Shown piece after piece: positions 1-9,337 of a DNA stretch of 64,000 nucleotides. The stretch is taken from contig NZ_LT721901.1 of assembly GCF_900157375.1 (NCBI RefSeq), forward strand, positions 552,365-616,364, given 5' to 3'. The translations under genes were made by a program, and so were the position numbers. The notes under the pieces were generated by a model that was given only the letters and a program-made list of their open reading frames with translations, was not told the DNA's origin and did no database searches. Numbering within the stretch: position 1 is the stretch's first letter; each line of letters begins with the position of its first letter. Source of the DNA: Mycobacterium rhizamassiliense. Lineage in GTDB: Bacteria; Actinomycetota; Actinomycetes; Mycobacteriales; Mycobacteriaceae.

Positions 1-2
1 TC

Positions 3-317
3 GGAGGTGCGCGTCGCGACCTCTTTGGGGTGAGGCAGGTCGTCACGACATCAGCGCTTTCTGGGACGGAATCGCTTCGCAGTACCCGCGGCGCGCAGGA
101 AGGTCGCGGCAAAGGTGTCGCAGACCGTCTCGAGATCGGGTACTTCGATGCCGGGAATCTGCCCCTCACCCTGTTGGCCCAACAACTGTTGGGCCCCATA
201 GTGTTTCATGTGCTTACCCGCCCGGCCCTACCGAATCTCCCGGCCTGGCCGCTGCTCGACCTCGACGCCGCGTGTGACGTCTTCGCCGAAACGTTCGTAC
301 GCGCCGTCGCGACCTAG
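3..317 (+). CDS. TetR-family regulator, C-terminal part only (5' end outside window, possible frameshift)
   Basis: The last 60 or so residues (GYFDAGNLPLTLLAQQLLGP onward, ending ETFVRAVAT) resemble the C-terminal ligand-binding domain of TetR repressors. The frame stays open to the window edge, so the DNA-binding domain would lie upstream. Before about position 95 this frame looks less convincing, while the next frame (roughly positions 2-90) reads GRHDISAFWDGIASQYPR, also TetR-like. A one-base frameshift near 85-95 is therefore possible and the gene may be a pseudogene. Its stop overlaps the stop of the convergent regulator on the other strand. Exact function unknown. Confidence 0.5.
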   Translation, partial: GGARRDLFGVRQVVTTSALSGTESLRSTRGAQEGRGKGVADRLEIGYFDAGNLPLTLLAQQLLGPIVFHVLTRPALPNLPAWPLLDLDAACDVFAETFVRAVAT

Positions 318-895
318 AGTCCCGGGTTGGCCTCGGCGGTTGCGACCAATTGGGTGATCGCCATGTCGAATGGGTCGGGGCTACGCAGGACACGACTGAG
401 GATGAGCGCTCCTTCCACGCTGCTCCACACGTTGGTCGCCAGCCGCACGGCGTTGTCGTGGGCGAGACCCTTTTCGGCGAAGCGTGCGGCCAGCGTGGTG
501 ATCAGATCCTGGAAGGCGCGCCGCGCCGCATCGCTGAGCTGGCCGGAGGCGGGCGTCGATTCGATGACTATCGGAGCTACGGCGCACCCCTCGCGGTAGT
601 CACTCGCGACGAGCTCGTCGCGTTCGCGGCCGATGAACGCCGCGATCAGTTCCGCCGGGGTGCCGGTCGCGGCTGCCGCACGGTTGATGTCCGCGATCCG
701 CTGGGCGGCGTGCAGAAGGGTGACCTCGATGGCGAGCTCTTCCTTGCCACCGGGGAAGTGAAAGTACATCGACCCGCGCGGAGCAGCGCTCTCGCTTACC
801 ACGTCGGACAGGGCGGTGCCGAGATAGCCGTGTTCGCGAAACAGGCGCCGCGCGGCGGCGATCATCCGTTGCTTGCTGTCAGTTCGCCTTGGCAT
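314..895 (-). CDS. TetR/AcrR-family transcriptional regulator
   Basis: The N-terminus (MPRRTDSKQRMIAAARRLF, then GYLGTALSDVVSESAAPRGS and MYFHFPGGKEEL) is a classical TetR helix-turn-helix, residues about 10-55. The remainder is an all-helical ligand/dimerisation domain. I chose the Met at 895, giving 193 residues and the normal TetR start; Met codons at 904 and 907 are also possible. The longer frame upstream runs through the intergenic promoter region and is not convincing. The gene is divergent from the tautomerase/DUF302 pair, so it probably represses that pair and itself. The inducer is unknown. Confidence 0.88.
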   Translation of the reverse strand: MPRRTDSKQRMIAAARRLFREHGYLGTALSDVVSESAAPRGSMYFHFPGGKEELAIEVTLLHAAQRIADINRAAAATGTPAELIAAFIGRERDELVASDYREGCAVAPIVIESTPASGQLSDAARRAFQDLITTLAARFAEKGLAHDNAVRLATNVWSSVEGALILSRVLRSPDPFDMAITQLVATAEANPGL

Positions 896-997
896 GTCGT
901 CCATCATACATAGTTCTTGACCGTTGCTCGAATGCAGTTGTAGTATCGTGATAGTTATAAGTATGACGGCCGACATAGTATCTACAAGGAGTCCGAC
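896..997. promoter_or_regulatory. Divergent promoter region between tetR and tautomerase gene
   Basis: This is an AT-rich spacer in an otherwise GC-rich context. It carries two direct copies of TAGTATC (941-947 and 976-982). The hexamer TAGTAT at 976-981 fits the mycobacterial -10 pattern TANNNT and lies 17 nt before the tautomerase ATG, with an AAGGAG ribosome-binding site at 986-991. The TetR operator should lie here, but I see no clean palindrome. The promoter assignment is inference. Confidence 0.4.
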
Positions 998-1426
998 ATG
1001 CCCGTTTATCAGTGCTACAGCCCACGGGGCCTGCTGACCGTGTCCGCGAAGTCCAAGATCGCCCAAGAGATGACCACCATGTACTGCGACGCCACCGGCG
1101 CACCGGCGGCATGGGTCAAAGTGCTGTTCCACGAGCTGACGGTGGGCGATTGCTTCGTGGCCGGCCGACCGGCGACGCAATCGTTAATTCTGGGCTCCAC
1201 CCGGCAGGGCCGCAGCCTCGAAACGCGCCAGGCGATGCTGCGCGAGCTCGCGCAGATCTGGACGCGCAATTCGGGCCAGCCGGAGGCCGACCTGTGGATC
1301 TCGATCGCCGAAGTCGATCCCACGAATGTGATGGACTCCGGGCTGTTCATTCCTGAGTCCGGCCACGAGCACGAGTGGTTCGAGCAGAACCGGGCCCGGC
1401 TGGCCGACCTCGGAATCGCGGTGTGA
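998..1426 (+). CDS. Tautomerase-superfamily protein, cis-CaaD-like
   Basis: At 142 residues it matches the cis-3-chloroacrylic acid dehalogenase branch of the tautomerase superfamily. It starts Met-Pro, so Pro1 would be the catalytic base after Met removal. The arginine pair of the family is present in GSTRQGRS, and the C-terminal LFIPESGHEHEWFE block also matches. Against cis-CaaD as I remember it, three residues important for dehalogenation differ: His28 is Tyr, Tyr103 is Ser and Glu114 is Asp. A dehalogenase function is therefore unlikely; it may be a tautomerase or hydratase for an unknown unsaturated acid. A good ribosome-binding site (AAGGAG) precedes the ATG. It forms a two-gene operon with the following DUF302-like gene, one base apart, opposite the TetR regulator. 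Confidence 0.8.
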   Translation: MPVYQCYSPRGLLTVSAKSKIAQEMTTMYCDATGAPAAWVKVLFHELTVGDCFVAGRPATQSLILGSTRQGRSLETRQAMLRELAQIWTRNSGQPEADLWISIAEVDPTNVMDSGLFIPESGHEHEWFEQNRARLADLGIAV

Positions 1427-1427
1427 C

Positions 1428-1967
1428 ATGACTCAGTCACTGAATGGATCCCTCGAGACGGTCTCACATCAGGTCGCCCGGTTGACGATCCGCATCGACG
1501 ACACATTCGACGGCTTCAGGAATCGCTATGAGCAAGCCGTGCCGGTGTTTCAGAGCGAACGATTCGACTCCCTGATCGACCGAGGCGTCGACTGGCAGAC
1601 GGTTCAAGAGGCGACCGCAGAGAACGCGCCACACGGGTTCATCCGCTACTGGTCGCACGACTTCTCGTCGCTGATGAGTCTGGCCGGAGACGGCGGCCGG
1701 TGTGTCGAGTACCTGATGGGCAATCACACCGTCGCCGAGAAGATGTACCGCTACGACCCGGCCATTTTGCTCTATGCGCCGCTGCGCACCGCGATCGTGG
1801 AATACGCCGGCGGCGCCACGTGGTTCACAGTCGACCAACCCAGCACCCGGTTCGGCAGCTTCGACACCCCCGAAATCGCCGCGGTGGGAATCGAATTGGA
1901 TCGCAAGCTGGCCGCGTTGCTGGAGCATCTCGGTGCTCCGGTTCCGGCCGCGCTCATCGAATCTTGA
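1428..1967 (+). CDS. DUF302-domain protein
   Basis: This is a 179-residue soluble protein with no signal peptide or membrane segment. The C-terminal half (MYRYDPAILLYAPLRTAIVE, then TWFTVDQPSTRFGSFDTPEI and LDRKLAALLEHLGAPVPAAL) matches the DUF302 pattern seen in many mycobacterial proteins. DUF302 function is not established; the fold is thought to bind small ligands. The ATG begins one base after the tautomerase stop, so the two are surely co-transcribed and probably act in the same TetR-controlled response. Confidence 0.75.
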   Translation: MTQSLNGSLETVSHQVARLTIRIDDTFDGFRNRYEQAVPVFQSERFDSLIDRGVDWQTVQEATAENAPHGFIRYWSHDFSSLMSLAGDGGRCVEYLMGNHTVAEKMYRYDPAILLYAPLRTAIVEYAGGATWFTVDQPSTRFGSFDTPEIAAVGIELDRKLAALLEHLGAPVPAALIES

Positions 1968-1994
1968 GCACCGTCAACGGGTCACAACAAACGA

Positions 1995-2027
1995 AAGCGC
2001 CCCCGGCCGAATGGACCGGGGGCGCTT
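1995..2027. terminator. Bidirectional terminator hairpin between the DUF302 gene and groEL1
   Basis: A perfect 12-bp stem, AAGCGCCCCCGG (1995-2006) pairing with CCGGGGGCGCTT (2016-2027), encloses a 9-nt loop. It lies between two convergent stop codons, where a shared terminator is expected. There is no strong U-tract, as is usual in mycobacteria. Confidence 0.8.
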
Positions 2028-2038
2028 CGAAATACAAC

Positions 2039-3694
<1,656 letters not shown>

Positions 3695-3705
3695 CTATCA
3701 ACGCA

Positions 3706-3755
3706 GTCCGCCCCGGAAATCACCCGTGCTGCACACGGGGATCGCCGGGGCGGAC
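3706..3755 (-). promoter_or_regulatory. Two-tier hairpin in the groES-groEL1 intercistronic gap
   Basis: The outer stem GTCCGCCCCGG (3706-3716) pairs perfectly with CCGGGGCGGAC (3745-3755). Inside it, CCCGTG (3723-3728) pairs with CACGGG (3734-3739). The structure sits between groES and groEL1 and could act as a partial terminator or an RNA-processing or stability element that sets the groES to groEL1 ratio. Cleavage of the bicistronic transcript has been reported in M. tuberculosis, as I recall; its use here is inference. Confidence 0.6.
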
Positions 3756-3762
3756 ACGTTGT

Positions 3763-4065
3763 TTACTTGGAAACGACAGCCAGCACGTCGCGTGCCGACA
3801 GGATCAGGTACTCCTCGCCGTTGTACTTGATCTCAGTGCCGCCGTACTTGCTGTAGATGACGGTGTCACCCTCGGAGACATCCACCGGGATCCGCTTCGC
3901 GCCATCTTCGTCCCAGCGGCCGGGGCCAACTGCGACGACGGTGCCTTCTTGCGGCTTCTCCTTGGCGGTGTCAGGAATAACCAGACCAGAAGCGGTCGTG
4001 GTCTCGGCCTCGTTGGCCTGCACGAGAATCTTGTCCTCGAGTGGCTTGATCTTCACCTTCGCCAC
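3763..4065 (-). CDS. groES: Co-chaperonin GroES (Cpn10)
   Basis: The 100-residue protein reads [20 protein letters not shown], then [40 protein letters not shown] and [20 protein letters not shown], a complete Cpn10 with its mobile loop (around residues 18-35). I placed the start at the GTG at 4063-4065, because it gives the family length and has GGAGGG about 10 nt upstream. GroES caps the GroEL ring. The gene is first in the groES-groEL1 operon, about 170 bp downstream of a CIRCE operator. Confidence 0.97.
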   Translation of the reverse strand: MAKVKIKPLEDKILVQANEAETTTASGLVIPDTAKEKPQEGTVVAVGPGRWDEDGAKRIPVDVSEGDTVIYSKYGGTEIKYNGEEYLILSARDVLAVVSK

Positions 4066-4232
4066 GATTGGAGCCCTCCACATTTGCATCGGGTCCGGGA
4101 CAATCCCGGACCGGAGTTGGCGGTCGCTTCGAGGCTTGCCCCGAACCGTCCGAATTATCAGATGTTTTGGCATCCGTCCAAGCCCGAGCGCCGTCGTCGC
4201 GGGTGCCGACACAGGGCTTGGCCGATTGCCAC

Positions 4233-4264
4233 CTAGCACTCTATACATGCGAGTGCTAGCACTC
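4233..4264 (-). promoter_or_regulatory. CIRCE operator (HrcA site) for groES-groEL1
   Basis: CTAGCACTC (4233-4241), a 9-nt spacer, then GAGTGCTAG (4251-4259) is a near-consensus CIRCE element (TTAGCACTC-N9-GAGTGCTAA). An additional overlapping half-site, CTAGCACTC, ends at 4264, so GAGTGCTAGCACTC at 4251-4264 is itself a perfect palindrome. On the minus strand TTGAGT (4260-4265) and TATAGA within the spacer could be -35 and -10 elements with a short spacing, so HrcA binding would block the promoter. CIRCE/HrcA control of groESL is established knowledge; the promoter hexamers are inference. Confidence 0.9.
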
Positions 4265-4304
4265 AAGACCGCCCCGCTGCTTCCCGCGGATTTATGCTCT
4301 GAGC

Positions 4305-5330
4305 TCAGCTCACCTGGGCTTTTACCACCGGCAGGCCCGGGTCACTGGGCACATCCAGCGGGGACGGCGACGCTCCGGCCGCCACCAGGTGCGCGGCGAA
4401 CGACGCGATCATTGCCCCGTTGTCGGTGCACAGCCGCGGCCTGGGGATGCGCAGCGTCAGCCCGGCGTCGGCGCAGCGCTGGGTGGCCAGCTCGCGCAGC
4501 CGCGAGTTGGCGGCCACTCCCCCGGCGATCAACAGCGTGGAGACACCGAGGCGGGTCGCCGCCCGCACCGCCTTCATCGTCAGCACGTCGGCGACGGCTT
4601 CCTGGAAGCCGGCGGCGATATCGGCGGTGGCCGCGTCCGGGTTGCTCTCGACATATCGCGCGACGGCGGTCTTGAGGCCCGAGAAGCTGAACGTGTGCGG
4701 GTCGTCGCGCGGGCCGGTCATGCCGCGCGGGAACGCGATCGCGTCGCGACCGCCGGTGCGGGCCAGCTCGTCGAGCACCTTGCCGCCGGGGTAGCCCAGG
4801 CCCAACAGCCGCGCCACTTTGTCGTAGGCCTCGCCCGCGGCGTCGTCGACGGTGCTGCCCAGCTCGACGATGGGCTCACCGAGCGAACGCACGTGCAGCA
4901 GGTGGGTGTGTCCGCCGGACACCAGCAGGGCCACACATTCGGGCAGCGGCCCGTGTTCGTACACGTCGGCGGCCAGGTGTCCGCCCAGGTGGTTCACGGC
5001 GTAGAACGGCACATCCCAGGCGGCCGAATACGCTTTGGCCGCAGCCACTCCCACCAACAGGGCGCCGGCCAGCCCGGGTCCGATGGTGGCCGCGACGATG
5101 TCGGGCTTGTCCAGCCCCGCAGTTTCCAGGGCGCGCCGCATCGCGGGGCCCAGCGCCTCCAGGTGCGCGCGCGATGCGATCTCGGGCACCACGCCGCCGA
5201 ACCGGACGTGCTCGTCGACGCTGGACGCCACCTCGTCGGCCAACAGCGTCACGGTGCCGTCGGCGTCGAGCCGCGCAATGCCGACTCCCGTTTCGTCGCA
5301 AGAGGTTTCGATCGCCAGGATGTTGGTCAC
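4305..5330 (-). CDS. tsaD: tRNA N6-adenosine threonylcarbamoyltransferase TsaD (Gcp)
   Basis: The 341-residue protein transfers threonylcarbamoyl to A37 of ANN-decoding tRNAs (t6A). It starts [19 protein letters not shown] after a GTG at 5328-5330, which overlaps the rimI stop as GTGA. The metal-binding HxxxH motif is in [12 protein letters not shown], and VSGGHTHLL and [20 protein letters not shown] are diagnostic of the Kae1/TsaD ASKHA fold. The C-terminus carries [13 protein letters not shown] and the NGAMIA motif. It is the last gene of the overlapping tsaE-tsaB-rimI-tsaD run, which groups the whole t6A ligase machinery except tsaC. Confidence 0.96.
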   Translation of the reverse strand: MTNILAIETSCDETGVGIARLDADGTVTLLADEVASSVDEHVRFGGVVPEIASRAHLEALGPAMRRALETAGLDKPDIVAATIGPGLAGALLVGVAAAKAYSAAWDVPFYAVNHLGGHLAADVYEHGPLPECVALLVSGGHTHLLHVRSLGEPIVELGSTVDDAAGEAYDKVARLLGLGYPGGKVLDELARTGGRDAIAFPRGMTGPRDDPHTFSFSGLKTAVARYVESNPDAATADIAAGFQEAVADVLTMKAVRAATRLGVSTLLIAGGVAANSRLRELATQRCADAGLTLRIPRPRLCTDNGAMIASFAAHLVAAGASPSPLDVPSDPGLPVVKAQVS

Positions 5331-5797
5331 TTGAGCGCCTCCCGCCGCATCGTGTAGGCATCCGCGCCGCTGACCCGGTAGTAGCGCTTGCGCACGCCGA
5401 TCTGCGCGAAGCCCACGCTGCGGTAGAGCGCGATGGCCGGCTCGTTGTCGGTGCGGACCTCCAGGTACACGACGCCGTCGTGGGCGAACGTCAGCAGCTC
5501 GTCGAGCAGCCGGCGGCCGATGCCGTGCCCCTGGTAGACCGGGTCGACGCCGATGGTGTGCACCTCGTATTCGAACGGCGGTTTGCGGCCCAGCCTGGAG
5601 ATGCCCGCATAGCCCACCAGCAGGCCCCCGGTGCGCGCGCCGACGTAATGATTGTGGGCACTGGCTAATTCGCGGTGAAACGCCGCCGCGGGCCAGGGGT
5701 CGTCGCCGTCGAAGAGCTGCGCCTCCAGCTCGGCGCAGCGCTCGGCGTCGTCCGGTGTCAGGGCGGCGACGGTGACGGGCCCACGGCAGACGGTCAT
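5327..5797 (-). CDS. rimI: Ribosomal-protein alanine N-acetyltransferase RimI
   Basis: The 156-residue GNAT-family acetyltransferase has the acetyl-CoA-binding motif [19 protein letters not shown], preceded by FEYEVHTIG and followed by [19 protein letters not shown], the usual RimI C-terminal half. RimI acetylates the N-terminal alanine of bS18, and mycobacterial RimI may be broader in substrate. It overlaps tsaB by four bases (ATGA) upstream and tsaD by four bases (GTGA) downstream, so it is translationally coupled within the t6A operon. Confidence 0.92.
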   Translation of the reverse strand: MTVCRGPVTVAALTPDDAERCAELEAQLFDGDDPWPAAAFHRELASAHNHYVGARTGGLLVGYAGISRLGRKPPFEYEVHTIGVDPVYQGHGIGRRLLDELLTFAHDGVVYLEVRTDNEPAIALYRSVGFAQIGVRKRYYRVSGADAYTMRREALK

Positions 5798-6423
5798 CGC
5801 GGGGCCGCCAGAGGTTTGGCGTCGGGCCGGCGCAGGTACAGCGCGACCAACGGCGCGGGCGCGCCGGACCAGTCAGGTACGGCGGCGACCAGGCCGGCCG
5901 GTGTCGGGTAGACCGGCTCGATGCGCGGCAGGTCGAACAACGCCGCATGGTCGGGGGAACCAGCCACGGCCCCGGCCGATCCGGGGTCGACGTCGGCGGG
6001 CGCGTTGACCGCCGGGCCGTCGGTACGGACGCCGTCGCGGTAGCGCGCCCAGTAGACCTCGCGGCGGCGCGCGTCGGTGACCACCAGGACGTCGCCGGTG
6101 GTGCGCACACCGATGGCGTCCAGGCTGCAGACCCCATACACAGGGATGTTCAGCGCATGACCGTAGGCGGCGGCCGTGGCCATCCCGGCCCGCAGGCCGG
6201 TGAACGGGCCGGGCCCGCAGCCCACCACCACCGCGTCCAGGTCGGCCATCGCAAGACCGGAATCAACAAGGGCACCAAGCACATTCGGGGTAAGCTGTTC
6301 GGCGTGTGCCCGCGCGTCGACGGTGACCCGCTCGCCCAGCACGACCCGGTCGGCGCCGTCGCGCCGCACGGCGCCGGCGGTGACCGCCGGGGTCGCGGTG
6401 TCCAGGGCGAGTATCAGACTCAC
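5794..6423 (-). CDS. tsaB: t6A biosynthesis protein TsaB
   Basis: The 209-residue protein starts at a GTG (6421-6423), reading [18 protein letters not shown], the ASKHA first strand. It contains [19 protein letters not shown], the TsaB signature. TsaB is an inactive paralogue of TsaD that scaffolds the TsaB-TsaD-TsaE complex. Four-base overlaps with tsaE and rimI show tight coupling. Confidence 0.93.
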   Translation of the reverse strand: MSLILALDTATPAVTAGAVRRDGADRVVLGERVTVDARAHAEQLTPNVLGALVDSGLAMADLDAVVVGCGPGPFTGLRAGMATAAAYGHALNIPVYGVCSLDAIGVRTTGDVLVVTDARRREVYWARYRDGVRTDGPAVNAPADVDPGSAGAVAGSPDHAALFDLPRIEPVYPTPAGLVAAVPDWSGAPAPLVALYLRRPDAKPLAAPR

Positions 6424-6881
6424 GGTTGGCTCCACTCCCAGGTCGCGATCCGCACATCGGAGTGGCTGACCCGCTCCAGGCGAATGTCGAGGTGGCGCTC
6501 GGAGAGTCGTTCGGCGAGGCCCTCGCCCCATTCCACCACGACGACCGCGTCCTCGAGATCGGTGTCGAGGTCCAACGAGTCCAGCTCGCCCAGCAAGTCG
6601 GCGCCCTGATGGTCCAGCAGCCGGTAGACGTCGACGTGAATCATCGCCGGTGCGCCCGCCCGGCGCGCCGGGTGCACGCGCGCCAGCACATACGTCGGCG
6701 ACGTGACCGGGCCGTCGACCTCCATCGCGGCCGCAATTCCCTTGGCCAGCACCGTCTTTCCCGCGCCCAGCGGGCCGGACAGCACGACCACGTCGCCGGC
6801 CCGCAACTGCCCGCCCAACTGCGACCCGAGCGCGATGGTGTCCTCGACGCGCTCGCACGTCGCGGCGCCCTGTCTAGTCAT
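6420..6881 (-). CDS. tsaE: t6A biosynthesis ATPase TsaE (YjeE)
   Basis: This is a 153-residue P-loop ATPase with Walker A GPLGAGKT (about residues 35-43), followed by VDGPVTSPTYVLARVH and the family motif MIHVDVYRLLD. The later VVVVEWGEGLAERL block is also diagnostic. TsaE drives turnover of the TsaB-TsaD complex in bacterial t6A synthesis. Its start overlaps the end of the upstream hydrolase gene by eight bases and its stop overlaps tsaB. Confidence 0.93.
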   Translation of the reverse strand: MTRQGAATCERVEDTIALGSQLGGQLRAGDVVVLSGPLGAGKTVLAKGIAAAMEVDGPVTSPTYVLARVHPARRAGAPAMIHVDVYRLLDHQGADLLGELDSLDLDTDLEDAVVVVEWGEGLAERLSERHLDIRLERVSHSDVRIATWEWSQP

Positions 6882-8028
6882 GGCGCCGCAGCCGATCCCG
6901 GATCCGCCGGTAGCGCAGCGTCATCTTGCCGGGCACGGCCCGGTTGACCAGTCGGATGAGGCCGTCGTTGATGGCTTCGGGTTTGTCCAGCAGCGCCAGG
7001 TGACTGGCGCCCTTGACGATGACCAGTTCCGAGCGCGGCAGCGACGCCGCCATTTTCCGCGAATACTCGTCGGGGGTGATCAGATCGTGGTCGCCGCAGG
7101 CGATCAACGTCGGGATCTTCGTCAAGGTCCACAGCCCCGCGGTTTCGTCGTGCACTTCCAGAGCATGCAGGAAGCCGACCAGTGTCGCGATCGGGGTGCA
7201 GTTCATCATCCGCTGCGAGAACGCGTCCAGGCTGCGGCTGACCTGCAGGTCGCTGTAGGACGCGGCGCGCAGAACGGGGCCGATCAGCGACCGCGACACG
7301 TTGCGGCCGCGGTGCATCAATTTGGGAGCCGACCGTGCCGTGAACCGAAGTGCTTCCACCGCAGGGTTTTTCAGGATCTCGCCCAGCGGGGAGCGGGCGA
7401 CGCCTTCGGCCGCCGAGGAGATCAGCGCCGCCCCGACGATGCGTTGGCCGTATTGCTCGGGATGCTGCCGGGCGTGCGACAGTACCGTCATGCCGCCCAT
7501 CGAATGGCCGACCAGGATGACCACCCCACGCGGCGCGGCCTCGTGCAGCACGCATTCCAGATCCTGCCCCAGCTGCGTCAGCGTGTAGGTCTCGGGTGAG
7601 GCCTCCCCGGATCGCCCGTGGCCGCGCTGGTCGTAGAAGACCATCCGCACCTGCGGCCCCCACCTCTCGGCCAGCCACTTGCGCTGAAAATAGAAGGCGC
7701 CCATGCGAAGACAGAACCCGTGGATGAAGACCATCGTCACTGGTGCGTCCACGGGGCCGACCTCGCGCACCGCCAACGCCACCTCGTCCGGGGTGTTCAC
7801 CACGTAGCCGCGGTCGCTGTCTGTCTTCTCGAAATCCTCGTCGGCGTAGGGGTCGTCGACGCCGACTGCGCGCTGTGTCATCGACCGCCGCACCGACGCC
7901 CCGATTATGGTGGCGACCGCGGTCACCCCCGCCCCGCCCGCAAGCCACGCCCTGCCCCACCGACGTCCGCGAGTTTTCTTATCACCCAACGTGCCCCACC
8001 GACGTCTGCGAGTTTTCTTATCACTCAA
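6874..8028 (-). CDS. Alpha/beta-fold hydrolase
   Basis: The hydrolase domain spans about residues 70-370. The oxyanion region is VFIHGFCL, then [10 protein letters not shown]. The nucleophile elbow is VGHSMGG, with Asp in CGDHDLITP and His in GASHLALLD, so the triad is complete. The N-terminus has a basic stretch and a hydrophobic segment ([20 protein letters not shown]), which suggests membrane association. The gene begins at a TTG (8026-8028) overlapping the alr stop. A 39-bp in-frame duplication gives a repeated N-terminus (DKKTR-RRWG twice), so a second TTG at 7989 could serve equally well. Substrate unknown; the position between alr and tsaE suggests co-transcription only. Confidence 0.88.
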   Translation of the reverse strand: MSDKKTRRRRWGTLGDKKTRGRRWGRAWLAGGAGVTAVATIIGASVRRSMTQRAVGVDDPYADEDFEKTDSDRGYVVNTPDEVALAVREVGPVDAPVTMVFIHGFCLRMGAFYFQRKWLAERWGPQVRMVFYDQRGHGRSGEASPETYTLTQLGQDLECVLHEAAPRGVVILVGHSMGGMTVLSHARQHPEQYGQRIVGAALISSAAEGVARSPLGEILKNPAVEALRFTARSAPKLMHRGRNVSRSLIGPVLRAASYSDLQVSRSLDAFSQRMMNCTPIATLVGFLHALEVHDETAGLWTLTKIPTLIACGDHDLITPDEYSRKMAASLPRSELVIVKGASHLALLDKPEAINDGLIRLVNRAVPGKMTLRYRRIRDRLRRHD

Positions 8029-8030
8029 CG
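7953..8030. repeat. 39-bp tandem duplication at the alr/hydrolase junction
   Basis: Two adjacent 39-bp copies (7953-7991 and 7992-8030) differ at only two positions. The unit begins TGCCCCACCGACGT and ends CCCAACG or CTCAACG. Being 13 codons long, it preserves the hydrolase frame and duplicates the TTG start codon with the first dozen residues. The right-hand copy also contains the end of alr. Confidence 0.92.
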
Positions 8031-9193
8031 GCTTCGGCCTCGCGGAAGGTCCGGGTGACGCGGCCCCGCGGGCTGGTCACGACCTCGTAGTGGATGGTGC
8101 CGATCAGATCGGCCCAATCCTGGGCGATGGGTTCACCTCTGGTGCCCGGCCCGAACAGGATCGCCTCGTCACCCTCGGACACATCGACCGGCCCGGGACC
8201 CAGGTCGACGAGGAATTGGTCCATGCAGACCCGCCCGACGCCGGGTCGACGCCTGCCGTTGATCAGCACGTCCAGCCGCCCGCCCAGCGATCGGAACACG
8301 CCGTCGGCGTACCCGATCGGCATCAGCGCCACGGTGGTGTCCTGCTCGGCAATCCAGGTGTGCCCATACGACACGCCGTCCCCCGCGCGAACCGACTTCA
8401 CCAGCGCGACAGCACATTTCAACGTCATCGCCGGCACCAGGCCCATGTCGCCGCGCTCGGGAACCGGGCTCAGGCCGTACACGGCGATGCCGGGCCGCAC
8501 CAGATCGTAGGCCAGGTCGGGACGCGACATGGTCGAAGAGGAATTGGACAGATGGGCGATCTCGAACCGCACACCCTGCTCGCGCGCGTAGGCCAACATC
8601 TCTTTGAAGCGCTGCGCCTGAATGTCGTTGACCGGATTGCTCGGCTGGTCGGCGAAGACCATGTGTGACATCAGGCCCCGCAGGCGGATGGCCTCGTCGG
8701 CGACGGCCCGTTGCACCGCGGTCAGCATCGCCGGGTAGTCCAGCGGGGCGACGCCGTTGCGATTCAGCCCGGTGTCGATCTTGACGCTGACGGTCGCGGC
8801 GCGGCCGGTGCGGCGCGCGGCGTCCAGCAGCTCGTCGAGCTGGCGCACCGAGGACACCGCGACCTGGACGTCGGACACCAGCGCGGGCCCGAAGTCGATG
8901 CCGGGCGGATGCAGCCACGCCAGCACCGGCGCGGTGATTCCGGCGGCACGCAATTCCAGTGCCTCGTCGACGGTGGCGACACCGAGTTCGGCCGCCCCGG
9001 CGCCCAATGCGGCCCGTGCGACGGAGGTGGCCCCGTGGCCGTAGCCGTCGGCCTTGACGACGGCCATCACCTGGGCGGAGCCGGCGTGTTCGCGCAGAAC
9101 GCGCACGTTGTGGGCGATCGCACCCAGGTCCACGACGGCCTCGGCGAGTACGCCGGGCGTCATGGATATCGGGGTAGTAGACACGGCCGCCAT
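8021..9193 (-). CDS. alr: Alanine racemase
   Basis: The 390-residue PLP enzyme interconverts L- and D-alanine for peptidoglycan synthesis. The PLP lysine lies in [12 protein letters not shown] (about residue 45) and the catalytic tyrosine in [29 protein letters not shown] and [20 protein letters not shown] are fold-type III racemase blocks. I chose the ATG at 9191-9193 ([20 protein letters not shown]), which matches the mycobacterial N-terminus closely; longer frames upstream are not convincing. It heads the operon running into the hydrolase and t6A genes. It is the target of D-cycloserine. Confidence 0.95.
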   Translation of the reverse strand: MAAVSTTPISMTPGVLAEAVVDLGAIAHNVRVLREHAGSAQVMAVVKADGYGHGATSVARAALGAGAAELGVATVDEALELRAAGITAPVLAWLHPPGIDFGPALVSDVQVAVSSVRQLDELLDAARRTGRAATVSVKIDTGLNRNGVAPLDYPAMLTAVQRAVADEAIRLRGLMSHMVFADQPSNPVNDIQAQRFKEMLAYAREQGVRFEIAHLSNSSSTMSRPDLAYDLVRPGIAVYGLSPVPERGDMGLVPAMTLKCAVALVKSVRAGDGVSYGHTWIAEQDTTVALMPIGYADGVFRSLGGRLDVLINGRRRPGVGRVCMDQFLVDLGPGPVDVSEGDEAILFGPGTRGEPIAQDWADLIGTIHYEVVTSPRGRVTRTFREAEAVE

Positions 9194-9337
9194 TCTCCCA
9201 GAACCGGGTTCCGGCATGCCCATCCATCGCGCGGCGTGCCCGTGACCTGCGTTGACTGTGCGTTGAAGGCGGCGACACGCCGAGCTCGCCCACCCTGAGC
9301 GCACCCCGAAAGCCGCGAGCGCACGCTCAGCGCCGCG
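9194..9337. other. Intergenic region with GCTCAG/CTGAGC-type inverted words
   Basis: The 144-bp gap between alr and gadB contains CTGAGCG (9295-9301) and its complement CGCTCAG (9324-9330), a possible weak hairpin downstream of gadB with a 22-nt loop. Related words occur upstream of glmS at 17688-17754. Its role is unclear: terminator or short dispersed element. Confidence 0.35.

Noticed and set aside
896..1180. N-terminal extension of the TetR regulator to 1180
   Set aside because: It would run through the AT-rich promoter region and into the divergent tautomerase gene; the normal TetR N-terminus begins at 895.
5331..6137. Extended frame giving a 610-residue TsaD
   Set aside because: The extra N-terminal part is an out-of-frame reading of rimI and tsaB; true TsaD starts at 5330.
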